A program made the translations under genes and the position numbers. DNA of 64,000 bases from Bolinopsis microptera (Eukaryota; Ctenophora; Tentaculata; Lobata; Bolinopsidae). The stretch spans positions 3,410,001 through 3,474,000 of the forward strand of contig NC_087074.1 in NCBI RefSeq assembly GCF_026151205.1. Direction: 5' to 3'. Positions 43,404 through 55,054 of this stretch are shown one piece after another; within the stretch, counting starts at the first letter, position 1, and every line of letters starts with the position of its first letter. The notes beneath the pieces were generated by a model. That model ran no database searches. It was given only the letters and a program-made list of their open reading frames with translations, and was not told where the DNA came from.

Positions 43404-45313
43404 GGTCGTCAAGGAAAGTCTGTGGGGCCCATGTTCGAACTATGATAATTAGGTGTAAAGTTTAACACTTCGTATTTATGTATAATTGATGCTAATTTGG
43501 TGCAACTTACAACATTACTATTCACTATATGCCGCTTATACTCAGATCCCACGACACTATAATCAGTATCATGCCCTCACCATGCTTGTATGCCCTGCGA
43601 CTATGTTTTCGATAATAACGCTAATATCTTAGTCAAGTCGTCCGTGAAAATTCTATCGCATTGTATTGAATTCGGATCCAGGCACCTGACTTTCGTGGCG
43701 CCGAAAGATGTAACTTGAAAATCAATGAAAAGATATGAAAGTTCCAGTTTCAAACATAACTTGGCACAATATGAGATATCAAATATGCCGACAAAGCTTA
43801 AGTACCTACGCGTGACCAATAAATATAATGGTACGTGAAATATGTCTAATAATTTTATTGGACCTTGACCTTTTAACAGGTACATCACTTTGCCTGGTAC
43901 GAAGAGATAAATGCCGATTTTCGCAGTAAGTATTTGATGAGTACTCGTTGAGTAGGCCTGGTAGTGGACCAAAATTAAACTGAGAGGCGCAGATAAAACT
44001 AAATATGAGTTCTGAACGGTATTTCCAACGTGAATTCTGAATTAGTATAGGACATTATGACCGACAACTTGGCCCTCTGGGATCCGGGGTCCCACGATGT
44101 CCGATGATCAAATCATGTCACTCAATCAGTGACGATTAATTATTATTTGATAATTAGTGATGTGATCCACTGAATGGTCTGCTTGCTAATTGTCTATGTA
44201 ATTAAATCTCCATGTGCCAAGTTGTCTGACAGCCGTCACTACGAGCTAGGTTTATGAGATATCCGTCATTAATCAAAGGAAACTGACTGGAAATTTATTG
44301 GAAACTGTGAAAATTCAAAATTTGGCTCGCAATGTGTCTAAATCTGAAACAGATTAAAACCTTGCCTTGAAATTGCAATTATCGTTTTTTCTTATATTAT
44401 TAGAACGAGAAATACTAAGAACACAATAAAAAGCTCTAGTAACGCAATTGCTGAACTGAAAATCATGGCTAAATAGCGTTTCTAATGGTAACGGAAAGTT
44501 ATTAATGATAAGGTACAATGGCAATTTAACAATGAAAAATCAGTTTGATCTGCTCCAACTTGGTGTTAGTGACACTTATTTTTGAGCCAGAAATTAACAT
44601 TCTCTGAAATTACTATCATTTACTGAAAATCGAATCATTGCCTGGAGTGATCATTTTGACAATGCTATCAAATTCGGGCTCACTTCAAATTTTCAAAACA
44701 AAATAATGGAGATATGAGCGGTGAACCCATACAATCGAGCACGGAAAATTGCTATCTGTAAAGGTGACAAGTGTGCCTAAATATTTGCCATTTGCAAAGG
44801 CACACGACAAAAAAGATAAGATTGTGCGGCTATTTTTATGTATTCTGTAATAAAATGAACGCCCAAATGTACCAGTAAGTGATTTCTTAAGAAAATCGTG
44901 TTCAGGAATTTTAAACAATAATCTCAAATTTCATCAGATTTGAATGAAATGAAGATCAGTATTATAGGTATCAGAAAGTTCATATCATTTACGGGGTTTG
45001 ATTAAGAGATGACAGTTCATTTGTCAAAAGATACAAAAGTTCAAAGTATATCGGAGACCTTATTTGTAACTTTCGTGCCCACGTGTTTAGAAGCCCTATA
45101 TTCACGAATCAATGTTCGAAAGTTCGAAACATTTATCAGTTTAAGTTCCCAGCGGTTAAACCATGGTTTTTCTCCTACAGTTCCTCGTACCATTCTGTAC
45201 TAACAGTAGTCCGGTGAGCCACTATCATATCATCAAGTAGTTGCAGGCACAAACTAATAATTTGAGGATGATTCCGACAAAACTGTACTAACAGGAAAAT
45301 AAATTATAAATTT
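43404..45313. other. Region upstream of gene C, no gene recognised
   Basis: Open frames at 43601-43972 and 44685-44927 (minus) show no domain or splice pattern that I can support. The first about 200 bp should hold the gene C promoter; no TATA box is evident. Confidence 0.4.
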
Positions 45314-45921
45314 TTAATCAATTATACGTAATAAACTGTTTTGTTTGTGGTCAGTTATCAAGTCGAGAAGAACCGCAAAGAAACCTTGACACAATAACAT
45401 GGAGCTAATAAACAATCGTCCGATCACACCATTCATAGGTAACCTGGCATTGTTGATGAGTTTTACTAGCACCTTTGAGCGGAGATGATGAATATACTCT
45501 GCGTCGATACCACCAATAAGATTACCAATGAAAACTGATTGATCCATTGCCGCCAATGGACCCCCATGACTCCATAGCGCATATGGCATGATTATTCATT
45601 ACTTACCAGCAGCACCAATAAAAATTACATCACTGTGGATGGTGCTAATGGCTGCCATTAAATTATTCTCTTTGCTAAAATGATAATGTCAATATTAAGA
45701 CATTAATATGACGTTATCATGCTCTGTAAACTTGTAAACCCTCTAACTCTTCAATTCATCTTCTATGACAACTGCAGCATGGAGAACATGTCTTGAAATA
45801 TTAGGCTATGATTATCACGGACAGTAATAATTTGGATTATTTTGTAAATAACTCACCACTCGGTAAGACGGTGTACAAGACCACAAGAGTCAACACGAAA
45901 ATCTTTAAATCTGTATTCCAT
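45314..45921 (-). CDS. Possible small three-exon gene, about 117 aa, unknown
   Basis: Candidate exons 45921-45857, 45674-45607 and 45534-45314 join in phase with GT-AG borders. The site before exon 1 (ttactcttactcttag) is a strong acceptor. The product would run MEYRFKDF to a stop after LLRIID, with a hydrophobic stretch FISSMLLCQGFFAVLLDL near the end. I recognise no family. Three short exons that fit can arise by chance. Confidence 0.25.
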
Positions 45922-46993
45922 TCCTAAGAGTAAGAGTAAGGCCGAACCGTAAACCAAAGCCTTCCCTATTCGGTGCCATTGCAGTATTAGATTAATATCT
46001 AATTAATTGATATCTAATGGTTTGCAACTTCTTGAACCGTCGAGTTTTTAAGAAGAGAACTCAAAAATGAAAAAGACTGTAATAATGCTGATTAAGATTT
46101 AAGACGGAGTCGGAAAAAACACGAATCTTCGCATCTGTGGAGCGATCACTGTCCTACAATAATAATACACACAATCACGTCTTATCTTTATAAAAATGAG
46201 CTCAAGGGGACCAGGCGATGAGAAAAGGAAACTACTGGTACCATGCATGTAAATATATTTGCAGTTTAGTGTGGCGCCATTAAAAATTTCATTTTTATAC
46301 TTAAAAAAGTCTTTCAGTCCTAATAGCTTTTAACCTTAAACTCTTAAAGTACAAAAGACGAAATTAAGGACCACAATATGCACTTTAGGTTAGGTGATAG
46401 GTATTAGGTACTGCCCAGTGCACACGGCAACTGCAAGGGCATCTTCACACACAAATTAACAAAGCTTAGATTAATTAATATTTATCAAACACAGCGATTT
46501 TTATTAAAGCCAGAATCGTGACCTATTTAAAACCTCTGACGAAACTCAACCCGAAGTCCGAAAACAGATTGTTTCGATGAGATTTCGAAGAAAGTATTAG
46601 TAAGACAATGAAAACTCGATAATTATGGGAGTATGAAGCAGGACTGTAACCCTGGTAGAATGAGCGCGCTTAAATTTATCCGACATAATTCGTGTCAGTG
46701 TGTAAGTACTTCAGTATATTATATGAATTTCTTCTGCCAGTTTACAGTCAGCCAGATCCCTGGATCCCTGGCAACGCGGCATTATCATGGGAGACACCAT
46801 TTTTGACAGTAAACATGATCATATTTATAGATGTAATTAATTAGGCATTGTAAGTAATTGAGATTTTCGGAATGAGAAAATTGCTCTTTTTTCTGATCTG
46901 AAAATTTTAAACATTTTTTTCTGTCCACATTTTTTTGATAATCTCTATATGTCTCATTTCGAGAAGGTGATAATTATATCACCTCTTACCTTC
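45922..46993. other. No gene seen
   Basis: AT-rich sequence with no coding frame, repeat or RNA that I can support. Confidence 0.4.
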
Positions 46994-47049
46994 TCACTGG
47001 TTCAGTTGGGTATAGAAATGGGCCATAACTCGTGCTGGCTGGTGGTATG

Positions 47050-47590
47050 ACACAGTGAGGGGCAGTCTCTCTGTCTTCGTCCGCTTCTCATTTAAAAGCT
47101 CTTCTCTCTGATCGAACTCAGTGAGGGGCAGTCTGTCTGTCTTCATCCTCTTCTCATTTAAAAGCTCTTCTCTCTGATCGAACACAGTGAGGGAGAGTCT
47201 CACTGTCTTCATCCTCTTCTCATTTAAAAGCTCTTCTCTCTGATTTAACTCAGTGAGGGAGAGTCTCACTGTCTTTATCCTCTTCTCATTTAAAAGCTCT
47301 TCTCTCTGATTTAACTCAGTGAGGGAGAGTCTCACTGTCTTCATCCTCTTCTCATTTAAAAGCTCTTCTCTCTGATCGAACACAGTGAGGGAGAGTCTCA
47401 CTGTCTTCATCCTCTTCTCATTTAAAAGCTCTTCTCTCTGACACAATGAGGGAGAGTCTCACTGTCTTCATCCTCTTCTCTTTTAAAAGCTCTTCTCTCT
47501 GATTTAACACAGTGAGGGAGATCATTGCAGAGTCTCATACTGTCTTCATCCTCTTCTCATTTAAAAGCTCTTCTCTCTGATTTAACACAG
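47050..47590 (-). repeat. 66-bp minisatellite, about eight copies, open on the minus strand
   Basis: Unit core ctcatttaaaagctcttctc recurs every 66 bp from 47087. On the minus strand the array is open as a 22-residue repeat (QREELLNEKRMKT then VRLSLTEFD or a variant). Copy 6 lacks part of the unit, and an insertion near 47525 breaks the period and frame. No start context or exon borders were found, so it is probably a noncoding minisatellite. Confidence 0.85.
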
Positions 47591-47854
47591 TTTACTGGTA
47601 TTGTTACAGGACACAGTCTCAGGCACACTTATTGTAATCTTTAACGTACTTTTGGGATCATTGTGTTTCCTCCACTCTTCTTGCCAGCTTCCAACTTCAA
47701 GGGAAACTGCATGAGGAATCTTGCGGAGTGGATACTGGATATGAACCAACTTTCGACCAAATTCAAATCATGGTTTCGAGATCAGATTCTTTTTGTGCTC
47801 AAACAACGAAGGTAATTTCTGGGAATTTCAAATTTGTATTTTTGATGAGCATTA
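47591..47854. other. Short unassigned spacer
   Basis: Nothing recognised between the minisatellite and the foldback element. Confidence 0.4.
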
Positions 47855-49640
47855 CCTTATCGGTCATAATTATATCAGGGACATTATTTTCACGCTGAAT
47901 ACCTTAGCGTGAATAATTATGTCCGTGAATATAATGTCTGTAGCATTAAGGGGAGATACACCAAAAACGTTTTTGCTCCGAACATCGATTTTATTTTATA
48001 TTACGGTTCAATAGACAAAAAGAATAAGATTGCACACCTTCAAAATTTTCTAAAAATATTCCCTCATCGAGAAAAAAAATATTTTTCTTTTTCGAAAATT
48101 TTTAAAATTTGGAGAAGTCTGTCACTGTAATACCGATAGTTCAGCCATTTTAAAAGTTTTTTGGCTGTTTTTTTTTTACTGAACATTACTTACACTCCGT
48201 ACAAGACAACCCTTTAAAATATTATATAATTAAACAATAAATGACCAAGTTACAGACCGAACAAGTAGAAAAAAGAAAAATTGGGATTTTTGCCTACCAC
48301 CAAAGTGTACATTTTACCACTCGCCCAGGTCATCAGATATCGCTTCAAAAATTCTTGTGAGTGTAGCTGATGATCATATCAAACTTTTTGGAACAGGATT
48401 TTGCTCAGTTTTGAGTTTTAAGGTATGAAATGTGGCCTTAAACGACTTAGTAAAATTCATCGTAAAAAAGGGCCAAACATGGCAGATTTAAGGCTTAAAA
48501 TGCCTATAACTCAAAAAGTATCAGTTTTTTTTGAAATAATTTTTACAGAATCGTAATCAGCTTGAGAAGACGAATCTTTTAGTACCAAATAGGTGATTTT
48601 AGAAGACAAATTGTCTTAAATAATTTTCCAGCTCGAACACAAGGGTTGTACAAATTGTACACATTTTTTTAAAAATTTTGTGTCTTGAACTATTATAAAT
48701 TTGGTACTAAAAGATCTGTCTTACCAAGCTGATAACGATCCTGTAAAAATTATTTCAAAAAAACTGATACTTTTTGAGTTATAGACATTTTAAGCCTTAA
48801 ATCTGCCATGTTTGGCCCTTTTTTACGATGAATTTTACTAAGTCGTTTAGGCTACATTTCATAGCTTAAAACTCAAAATTGAGAAAAATCCGGTTCCAAA
48901 AAGCTTTCCATGATCATCAACTACACTCACAAGAATTTTTAAAGCGATATCTGATGACCTGGGCGAGTGGTAAAATGTACAACTTTGGTGGTAGGCAAAA
49001 ATCCCAATTTTTCTTTTTTCACCTTGTTCGGTCTGTAACTTGGTCATTTATTCTTCAATTATATAATTCTTTCAATAGCTTCTAGTACGGAGTGTAAGTA
49101 ATGTTCAGTAAAAAAATCAGCCAAAAAACTTTTTAAATGGCCGAACTATCGGTATTACAGTGACAGACTTCTCCAAATTTTAAAAATTTTCGAAAAAGAA
49201 AAATATATTTTTTCTCGATGAGGGAATATTTTTAAAAATTTTTGAAGGTGTACAATCTTATTCTTTTTGTCTATTTAAAAATAATATAAAATAAAATCGA
49301 TGTTCGGAGCAAAAACGGTTTTGGTGTATCTCCCCTTAAGGTCCGTGAATAATAAATTTCGGTAATTATTTCCATTAATTTTTGTGTGTGTGTCCCTATA
49401 TAAATATATATGCGTAGATATGTGTGTAGCCGATTACTATATTAGCTTATTAGTATACTAGGACAAATATGATCACTCCTCAGTCACATTCTAGAGTTCA
49501 GAAAAAAGAGTAAAACACTTTGACTTATTAAAAAATCACCAATTTTTTGGAAATTTTTGGGCGTGCATGAGCGTAAATAATTATGTCCGTGAAAAATTTA
49601 GTCCGTGAAAATATGTCCGTGACAATTATGTCCGATAAGG
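47855..49640. mobile_element. 1.79-kb foldback element with TA target duplication
   Basis: Outer inverted ends start ccttatcggtcataatta and finish taattgtccgataagg-like on the other strand (about 40 bp, imperfect), with TA on both outer sides (47853-47854 and 49641-49642), the Tc1/mariner-type signature. Inside, arms of nearly 700 bp from 47948 (aaggggagatacaccaaaa) and 49338 fold back onto a small centre near 48640-48660. No transposase frame is visible, so it is non-autonomous. The motif ttatgtccgtgaa recurs several times next to both ends. Confidence 0.85.
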
Positions 49641-51608
49641 TAGTAAAACGTTACAATGTAACTTAACAACATTTGGAAACCGACACGAATAACAGATTAT
49701 GAGTCTAGAAATAATATAAAATATTGTTGCGAAATGTGCATGAGGTCAAAAGTGTTAAACTTTTTATCTTTTACTGCACAGCATAAATCTTTGAATTTAA
49801 TATGGAGTAATTCATTAATCAGGTTATAAAACATTAACAACCTAATGTTTCGTAACTAGCTAAAATTCGATTTCTCCCGTCCTGCTACCCAGAAGTAATT
49901 CTCTGAGAAGAAGTTAGTAATATGGCAATAGTTTGTTAATCTCGTTATTGAGTTACTGGGCACGGCCGGGGCACCGTGAGACCTGATTATCCCAAATTCA
50001 GGGAATTACTCAGACGGCAAAGGTTACAAATGTAAATACAAATATTAAGCTCTAAGTAACTCTGCTGTGTACTCGATTTTATTTTATTCCAAAATGAGCA
50101 TTTGATTGGTCATGTGACATCTATCTTGATAGGACTATTTTCACGCTTTGAGCTCCAAATTTCGAAATTAATATTCATAGCTACAATATTCAAACTCCAC
50201 ATATAAAAAATGTATCACATAAAATATTCCTGCAAAGTCCTGGTCACCGTTATAATCGTATTAAAAATGGTTTCTTCACAGAATTATGTAACTTTCCCGG
50301 TTGACTGACTTAGAACTTCTACTTTCCACTCCATCGAATAACAGGAAAGCAGCCGCGATAAAAAACCTCTAACTGTTTAGCTTCACTAAATTTCAGAAGG
50401 ATCACGACGGTTTACAACCGATTATGTTTCTTAGAAACACAAGGGGCCTTGTTGGTAGAACAAGGATTTAGTTTGTAAGTACCGCATGTGGAATTGGAAG
50501 GGTGGGCGGAATTGGGGAGCCATCAACTGAAATTGATTGCACTGAAATTGTCATCAAGCTAATGTATTTCTCAGTGCGCTCTGCATCTACATTTGTCCTT
50601 CCAGTATTTATGTCCTATGGAATAAAACAGCACACTTATGATCAGAGCATATTTGAAATTGCAATAAATAACAATAATGTTTCATTCGAATTCGTCCAAA
50701 TCGAAGCATTCATTAAACATTTATCCGTTATTTTAGTCTTCTAAACGATAAAAGCATTATACTTTATAGCGAACTTTTATATTTTCACTGGTCATGTTAG
50801 TCGTTGTCCAGAAAATTTATTCTGTCCTGAGTTCTGGGTGATTATCCCTGAAATCCTCCGGTACTAAGGAAACCCCTTTTAATTTGTGAAATTGTAATGC
50901 CGAAATGGATCCTTTTCATATAAAACATGGGATGTCTGGCTCCATTACCACTTAAATCCAATTCTCCACAGTACTATTTCTAGGGTTTCACCTCATACCA
51001 ATGAACGTGGCGTTGTAGAGAGATCTTTAGCCTCTTTCGCTCCCTTTTCCCTGTGAATAATCCTTACATTTAGCATATACCGATATCTGTTCAGACTCAG
51101 TGCTGTTTATTTCCCTTTCCGGTGCCACCTGATCAGCAAGCTCCAGGAACTGACTAGGACTGAGTAACCACCTACTTAGTCATCTGGCACTCTTTCAAGC
51201 CAGGGAGTCGAGAGTTAGTGTCATGATGATTCGAAATAGTAATACCATTTAGGTCGTTTAAATAAAGTTGAGCATGTGCCAAGTATGTTTCTTTTCACTC
51301 GTGATCCATGGTAATGTTTATTTTGAGCGTGAATCACCATCTAGCGTTCACCAATACCACCATATTGCCACGGTAACGTTATTAACCCATTGTTCCACTC
51401 CGGGTTTGTAATCCACTATATATAGACTTGTGTCGTTTTGCGCCACTCTAGAGTTGTGGTTAATAAAATGCAGAAGTACGTCTCAAAGTTACCTCCCGTT
51501 ATATTGTTATTTCGACAATTGTTCAGTCTGTGACATCAGTCACCATGATCCATAGTCTGACCAAGTTGGTTTGAATTGCGATCGTATTCGTAAAAGCTGA
51601 TGATGTTT
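49641..51608. other. No gene recognised
   Basis: AT-rich, with one 80-codon open frame (50502-50744) that lacks support. The right end is the likely 3' UTR of the four-TM gene. Confidence 0.4.
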
Positions 51609-53826
51609 CTACTTGACAAGCTTGGTGCTCTGTTCCTTGAGCTGTTCGAAGGTATCCCCCGTCTCTAGACCACTGTACTTAGCACTCACCTCCTCTCCGG
51701 CTCCACTTATCAGAGCATTGCTGATCTCAGCTAGTGAAGTGGAACTCTTGATCTGCACCAGCAACACCAGCAACTGAAATTTTATAGTTGTCAAGGGCTC
51801 AGCTGTGCAGGTGTCATTTTATACAAAAGTGTTTCTCGTTACACGAAATGTTATAGTGGTCTAAGTCTATATTCTAATCGTGATGTTTAGCTATGCACTC
51901 GCTATAACAACAACAACAACAACAACAACTCGCTATAACTTATCGCAGACTTCATAACACTCAGCATTATTTATTTGTTTATTTTGTGCATACCTGCATG
52001 AAGAGGAAAGCAATAGTCATCAGGCAAACCATAGAGGTAACCATCATGAGTCCCTTCAGAACCCCAATCTTATTCCTACAGTAACTGAGAGAAACAGTGT
52101 CCACTGTCACTCTGTTAATTTCTGTAGACTTCATCATCCCGCCCATCAGACAGACACATTCCATCTCCGTTTTCTTCAACGGGTCTGGCATTATCTGACA
52201 GCTTTGGGACTCAAAATACCTGAGAAGAGGGTTGTAACCATGAGCCATAAGGTATTATGAAGAGGGTTGTAACCATGAGCCATTAGGTATTACCATGAGG
52301 TACCTATTTAATTATGTATCCGGGGTAACTGGTATGCACCTTTACCGATTGTTGAAATTCGACATCTAGTGATCTAGCATCATTTAGCGTCATCTAGCGT
52401 CATCTAGCATCATCTAGCGTCATCTAGCATCATTTAGCGTCATATAGCGTCATCTAGCGTGAAATGACGCTAGATGACGCTAGATCACTAGATGTCGAAT
52501 TTTAACAATCGGTTAAGATCCACTGGTATTTGGTTACTTCTGTCTCTGAGCAACCCGACTGAGCTTACAATGACATGAATTGTTTCTTATCACTTCTCAT
52601 TTTTGACATGTTATCGGTGACCTATCGGCTACATTGTGGTCAGCGTGATAATGCAGATGTTAAATACTAACTTACTGGGAACCGAAAGCGGTGGTGAACG
52701 CCCCAAAAGCGCAAGTAACCATGGTTACAAGCAGTATAAGGAGGACACAAACCAATCTGAACTTAGATCTGTTGTTGTGTAGCGCGATTGTAAACACGCT
52801 GGAGGAGAGCAGGAATATCCCCGCCCAGACTGAAGGGGAGGTTCTTGATTAGGAGTTGTTCGTTAGTATTAGGAATAGTCGATCGCGGCTTTTGTGAACA
52901 TTGTTCTGTAACTTTATAAGATGTTGTGGTTGTTAAACCAAGATAGTATAAGATTTTGATAGCTTTATAACCAACGACTCAACTAGTCATGATTGTTGCA
53001 TGATCAAAGCCTACTGACATCAAAGCATATCGACTTTTTGCCTAAGCCGTATGCTCATAACATTTAGACCTTGTTACTTCTTCGGAAAAATGAACACATA
53101 TTTCCGTTCGGTGCTTCAACTGTGCAGAAATCAGAATCTGCTGACATTTTGCAGAAACACTGTGATTAGCACTTGGTCATGAGTACTAATATTAAGTCAT
53201 ATACTGGCTTAGCAACAGAGATAATCTGAGACGTACTTAGCATCGTGCTAGATAAATATGGGTGTGACAGAGAGGGCCGCACGGAAATAAAATTCTGTAA
53301 ACATGAACAATGTTTAGCAGCCTAGAATCAGATATTATGCTGCAATTATTCCGATCGGGTGTATACTGTGAATTATTGCACCACTTTTGACTCCTATAAA
53401 TTTGACTCACTAATTTCACAGATTCATCAAAGTTGGGAAAGTTATGTGATCTTAATTGGTGCTAATGCAAAGACCGTATATGTCATTATAAAAAAGGCGA
53501 GGATGCTTGATAAGCGTGCGATGAGCTTCATTCTACTGTATCATTCTACTTATGGTGCATCTTATTCTCCCCTGAATACCTACTTGGTAGTTGGTCGTTA
53601 CAATTTTCCCAGAGTACCTACTTGACACACAGCACTTCTAAATGTACCTACTTGGAGTGAATATAGAAGGTATGCCATGAACTGCGGAGTGTTCCCGCAC
53701 GTAGTAAGTCAGCCCGATGATGTACAGCGCACCGCACCCACTTGTCAAGGTGCACAGTCTATACGCCAGAGTGTCCTGGTAACTGTTCGGAACTAACTTG
53801 GCAAAGTCTGAGTTTTGAGCAAACAT
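51609..53826 (-). CDS. Four-transmembrane protein, MS4A/CD20-like topology, 4 exons, about 239 aa
   Basis: Exons are 53826-53652, 52829-52676, 52219-51994 and 51773-51609, with matching phases (1, 2, 0). Helices about 24-43 (LTSGCGALYIIGLTYYV), 60-75 (WAGIFLLSSSVFTIAL), 83-105 and 160-190 (ending FLFMQLLVLLVQI). The order of short loops, then a large cysteine-bearing loop between TM3 and TM4, and the phrase PIWAGIFLLSSSVFTIA, match MS4A-type proteins (compare YPxWGGxxxIISGSL in that family). Start is the first ATG (gccATGt); an in-frame hydrophobic stretch precedes it without an ATG. MS4A proteins modulate surface receptors and calcium entry in vertebrates; no role is shown here. A tetraspanin is less likely, since no CCG motif is present. 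Confidence 0.68.
51906..51928. repeat. (CAA)n microsatellite
   Basis: Seven to eight caa repeats in intron 3 of the four-TM gene, flanked on both sides by ctcgctataac. Confidence 0.85.
52345..52512. mobile_element. 168-bp MITE with internal 10-bp repeats
   Basis: Terminal inverted repeats of 34 bp (ccgattgttgaaattcgaca onward) with TTA on both outer sides (52342-52344 and 52513-52515). The middle is filled by about nine copies of a decamer catctagcgt or a variant. Inserted in intron 2 of the four-TM gene. Confidence 0.85.
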
Positions 53827-55054
53827 GGCTGAAGTTAAGGTAAAATTAAAACAGGGTTTGACGATCAGGGTAAGAAACAAGAATGCAGATGCAGTTAAGA
53901 GCAAGCTGGTGTGTTGAGGAATTAAGAGCAAGGTGGTGTTGGGGAGTACACGGTCGTTTCCGGGAAGTCTCTAGCTGCATGTAGAACCACGTGATTAGGT
54001 AGTACATGCGTATAGACGAGAGGGTCATTAACATTCAGTATCAATCAAGAGGTGACAAAAATAGATAGCCAACAAAATAGGCGAAAGGATTTCTTATACT
54101 GTTAAGTATTATCGTCCCATATAATTATAGTATAGAGTTTACAAAAACTCTTACAACAAACAACAAACTCTTACAACATAATATAGAGTTTACAACAACA
54201 TAAAAAAACTATCAAGAAATTTTGATTGGCGCTGAGAGGATAGATCTTCAAGGGTACGGGATCTACACGAAAGTCCATTGTTCTTTAAGCTATTAAGTTA
54301 ACAACTATTTCAAGAATGTGTGTCCGTTTTGAGTATACCTAGTTGTGTATAATACACAACTAGGTACTATTACTATGTATATATATATATTATACTATTA
54401 CTATACTACTACTAACTATAAGACTGTTCTCATTCAATTCCTCAAGTCTCATCTTATCTGCAATATTTACACATAGGTGAAGTGTGAAGAGCATGGGATA
54501 GTTTAGATCCACGTGATCAGTGAGTACAGGCGTTTAGATGAGAGGATCAGGGAGAGTTGCAGATTATTTATTGGTTTTCTGCCCAAAATGCGGGCCGGAA
54601 AGATTTTCTCTTGATCTCTTCATTGTATTTTGAACTTCCTGATATTTATTGCCAAACTTAAACAATAACTTCAGCGTAATTGAATTTAATGTTAATGGTC
54701 GCAATTTCTCACGACCTCTGGAGAGTTTCTGCGTGATCATTGGGCCAGATACTATGTAACCCTGGTTTTTGTGATTTAAAGATAAGGTACGTGTAACTCG
54801 CATGTTTTAACCTAACGTCCTCGCCATTTATATCCCTCCTCTAAATTTGATTTGTGTTGTATTGAGTTCATGGTGTGTTATATTGATAACGATGGAGTGC
54901 GTAAGGAACATCAACATTTATCAATTTCTTTAATTAAATTCTACGACACTGACAGGATATAAGAATGAACATGCAGTTACGTTGACTCTATCGCTTTTGA
55001 TGATTACGTTACCACGCGCTTCAACATGCGGAAACTTGTACACTTTTGCTTGCG
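53827..55054. other. Region between divergent four-TM and DSL-sushi D genes
   Basis: The two genes face away from each other, so both promoters should lie here. Contains a 31-bp palindrome at 54336-54366 and a TA-rich run (54375-54395). No TATA box could be assigned with confidence. Confidence 0.45.
54336..54366. repeat. 31-bp perfect palindrome
   Basis: tacctagttgtgtat and its exact complement around a single central base. Could be a dimeric factor site or a transposon scar. Confidence 0.85.

Noticed and set aside
43601-43972. 123-codon minus-strand frame
   Set aside because: No recognisable domain, no exon borders, and composition like the surrounding AT-rich DNA.
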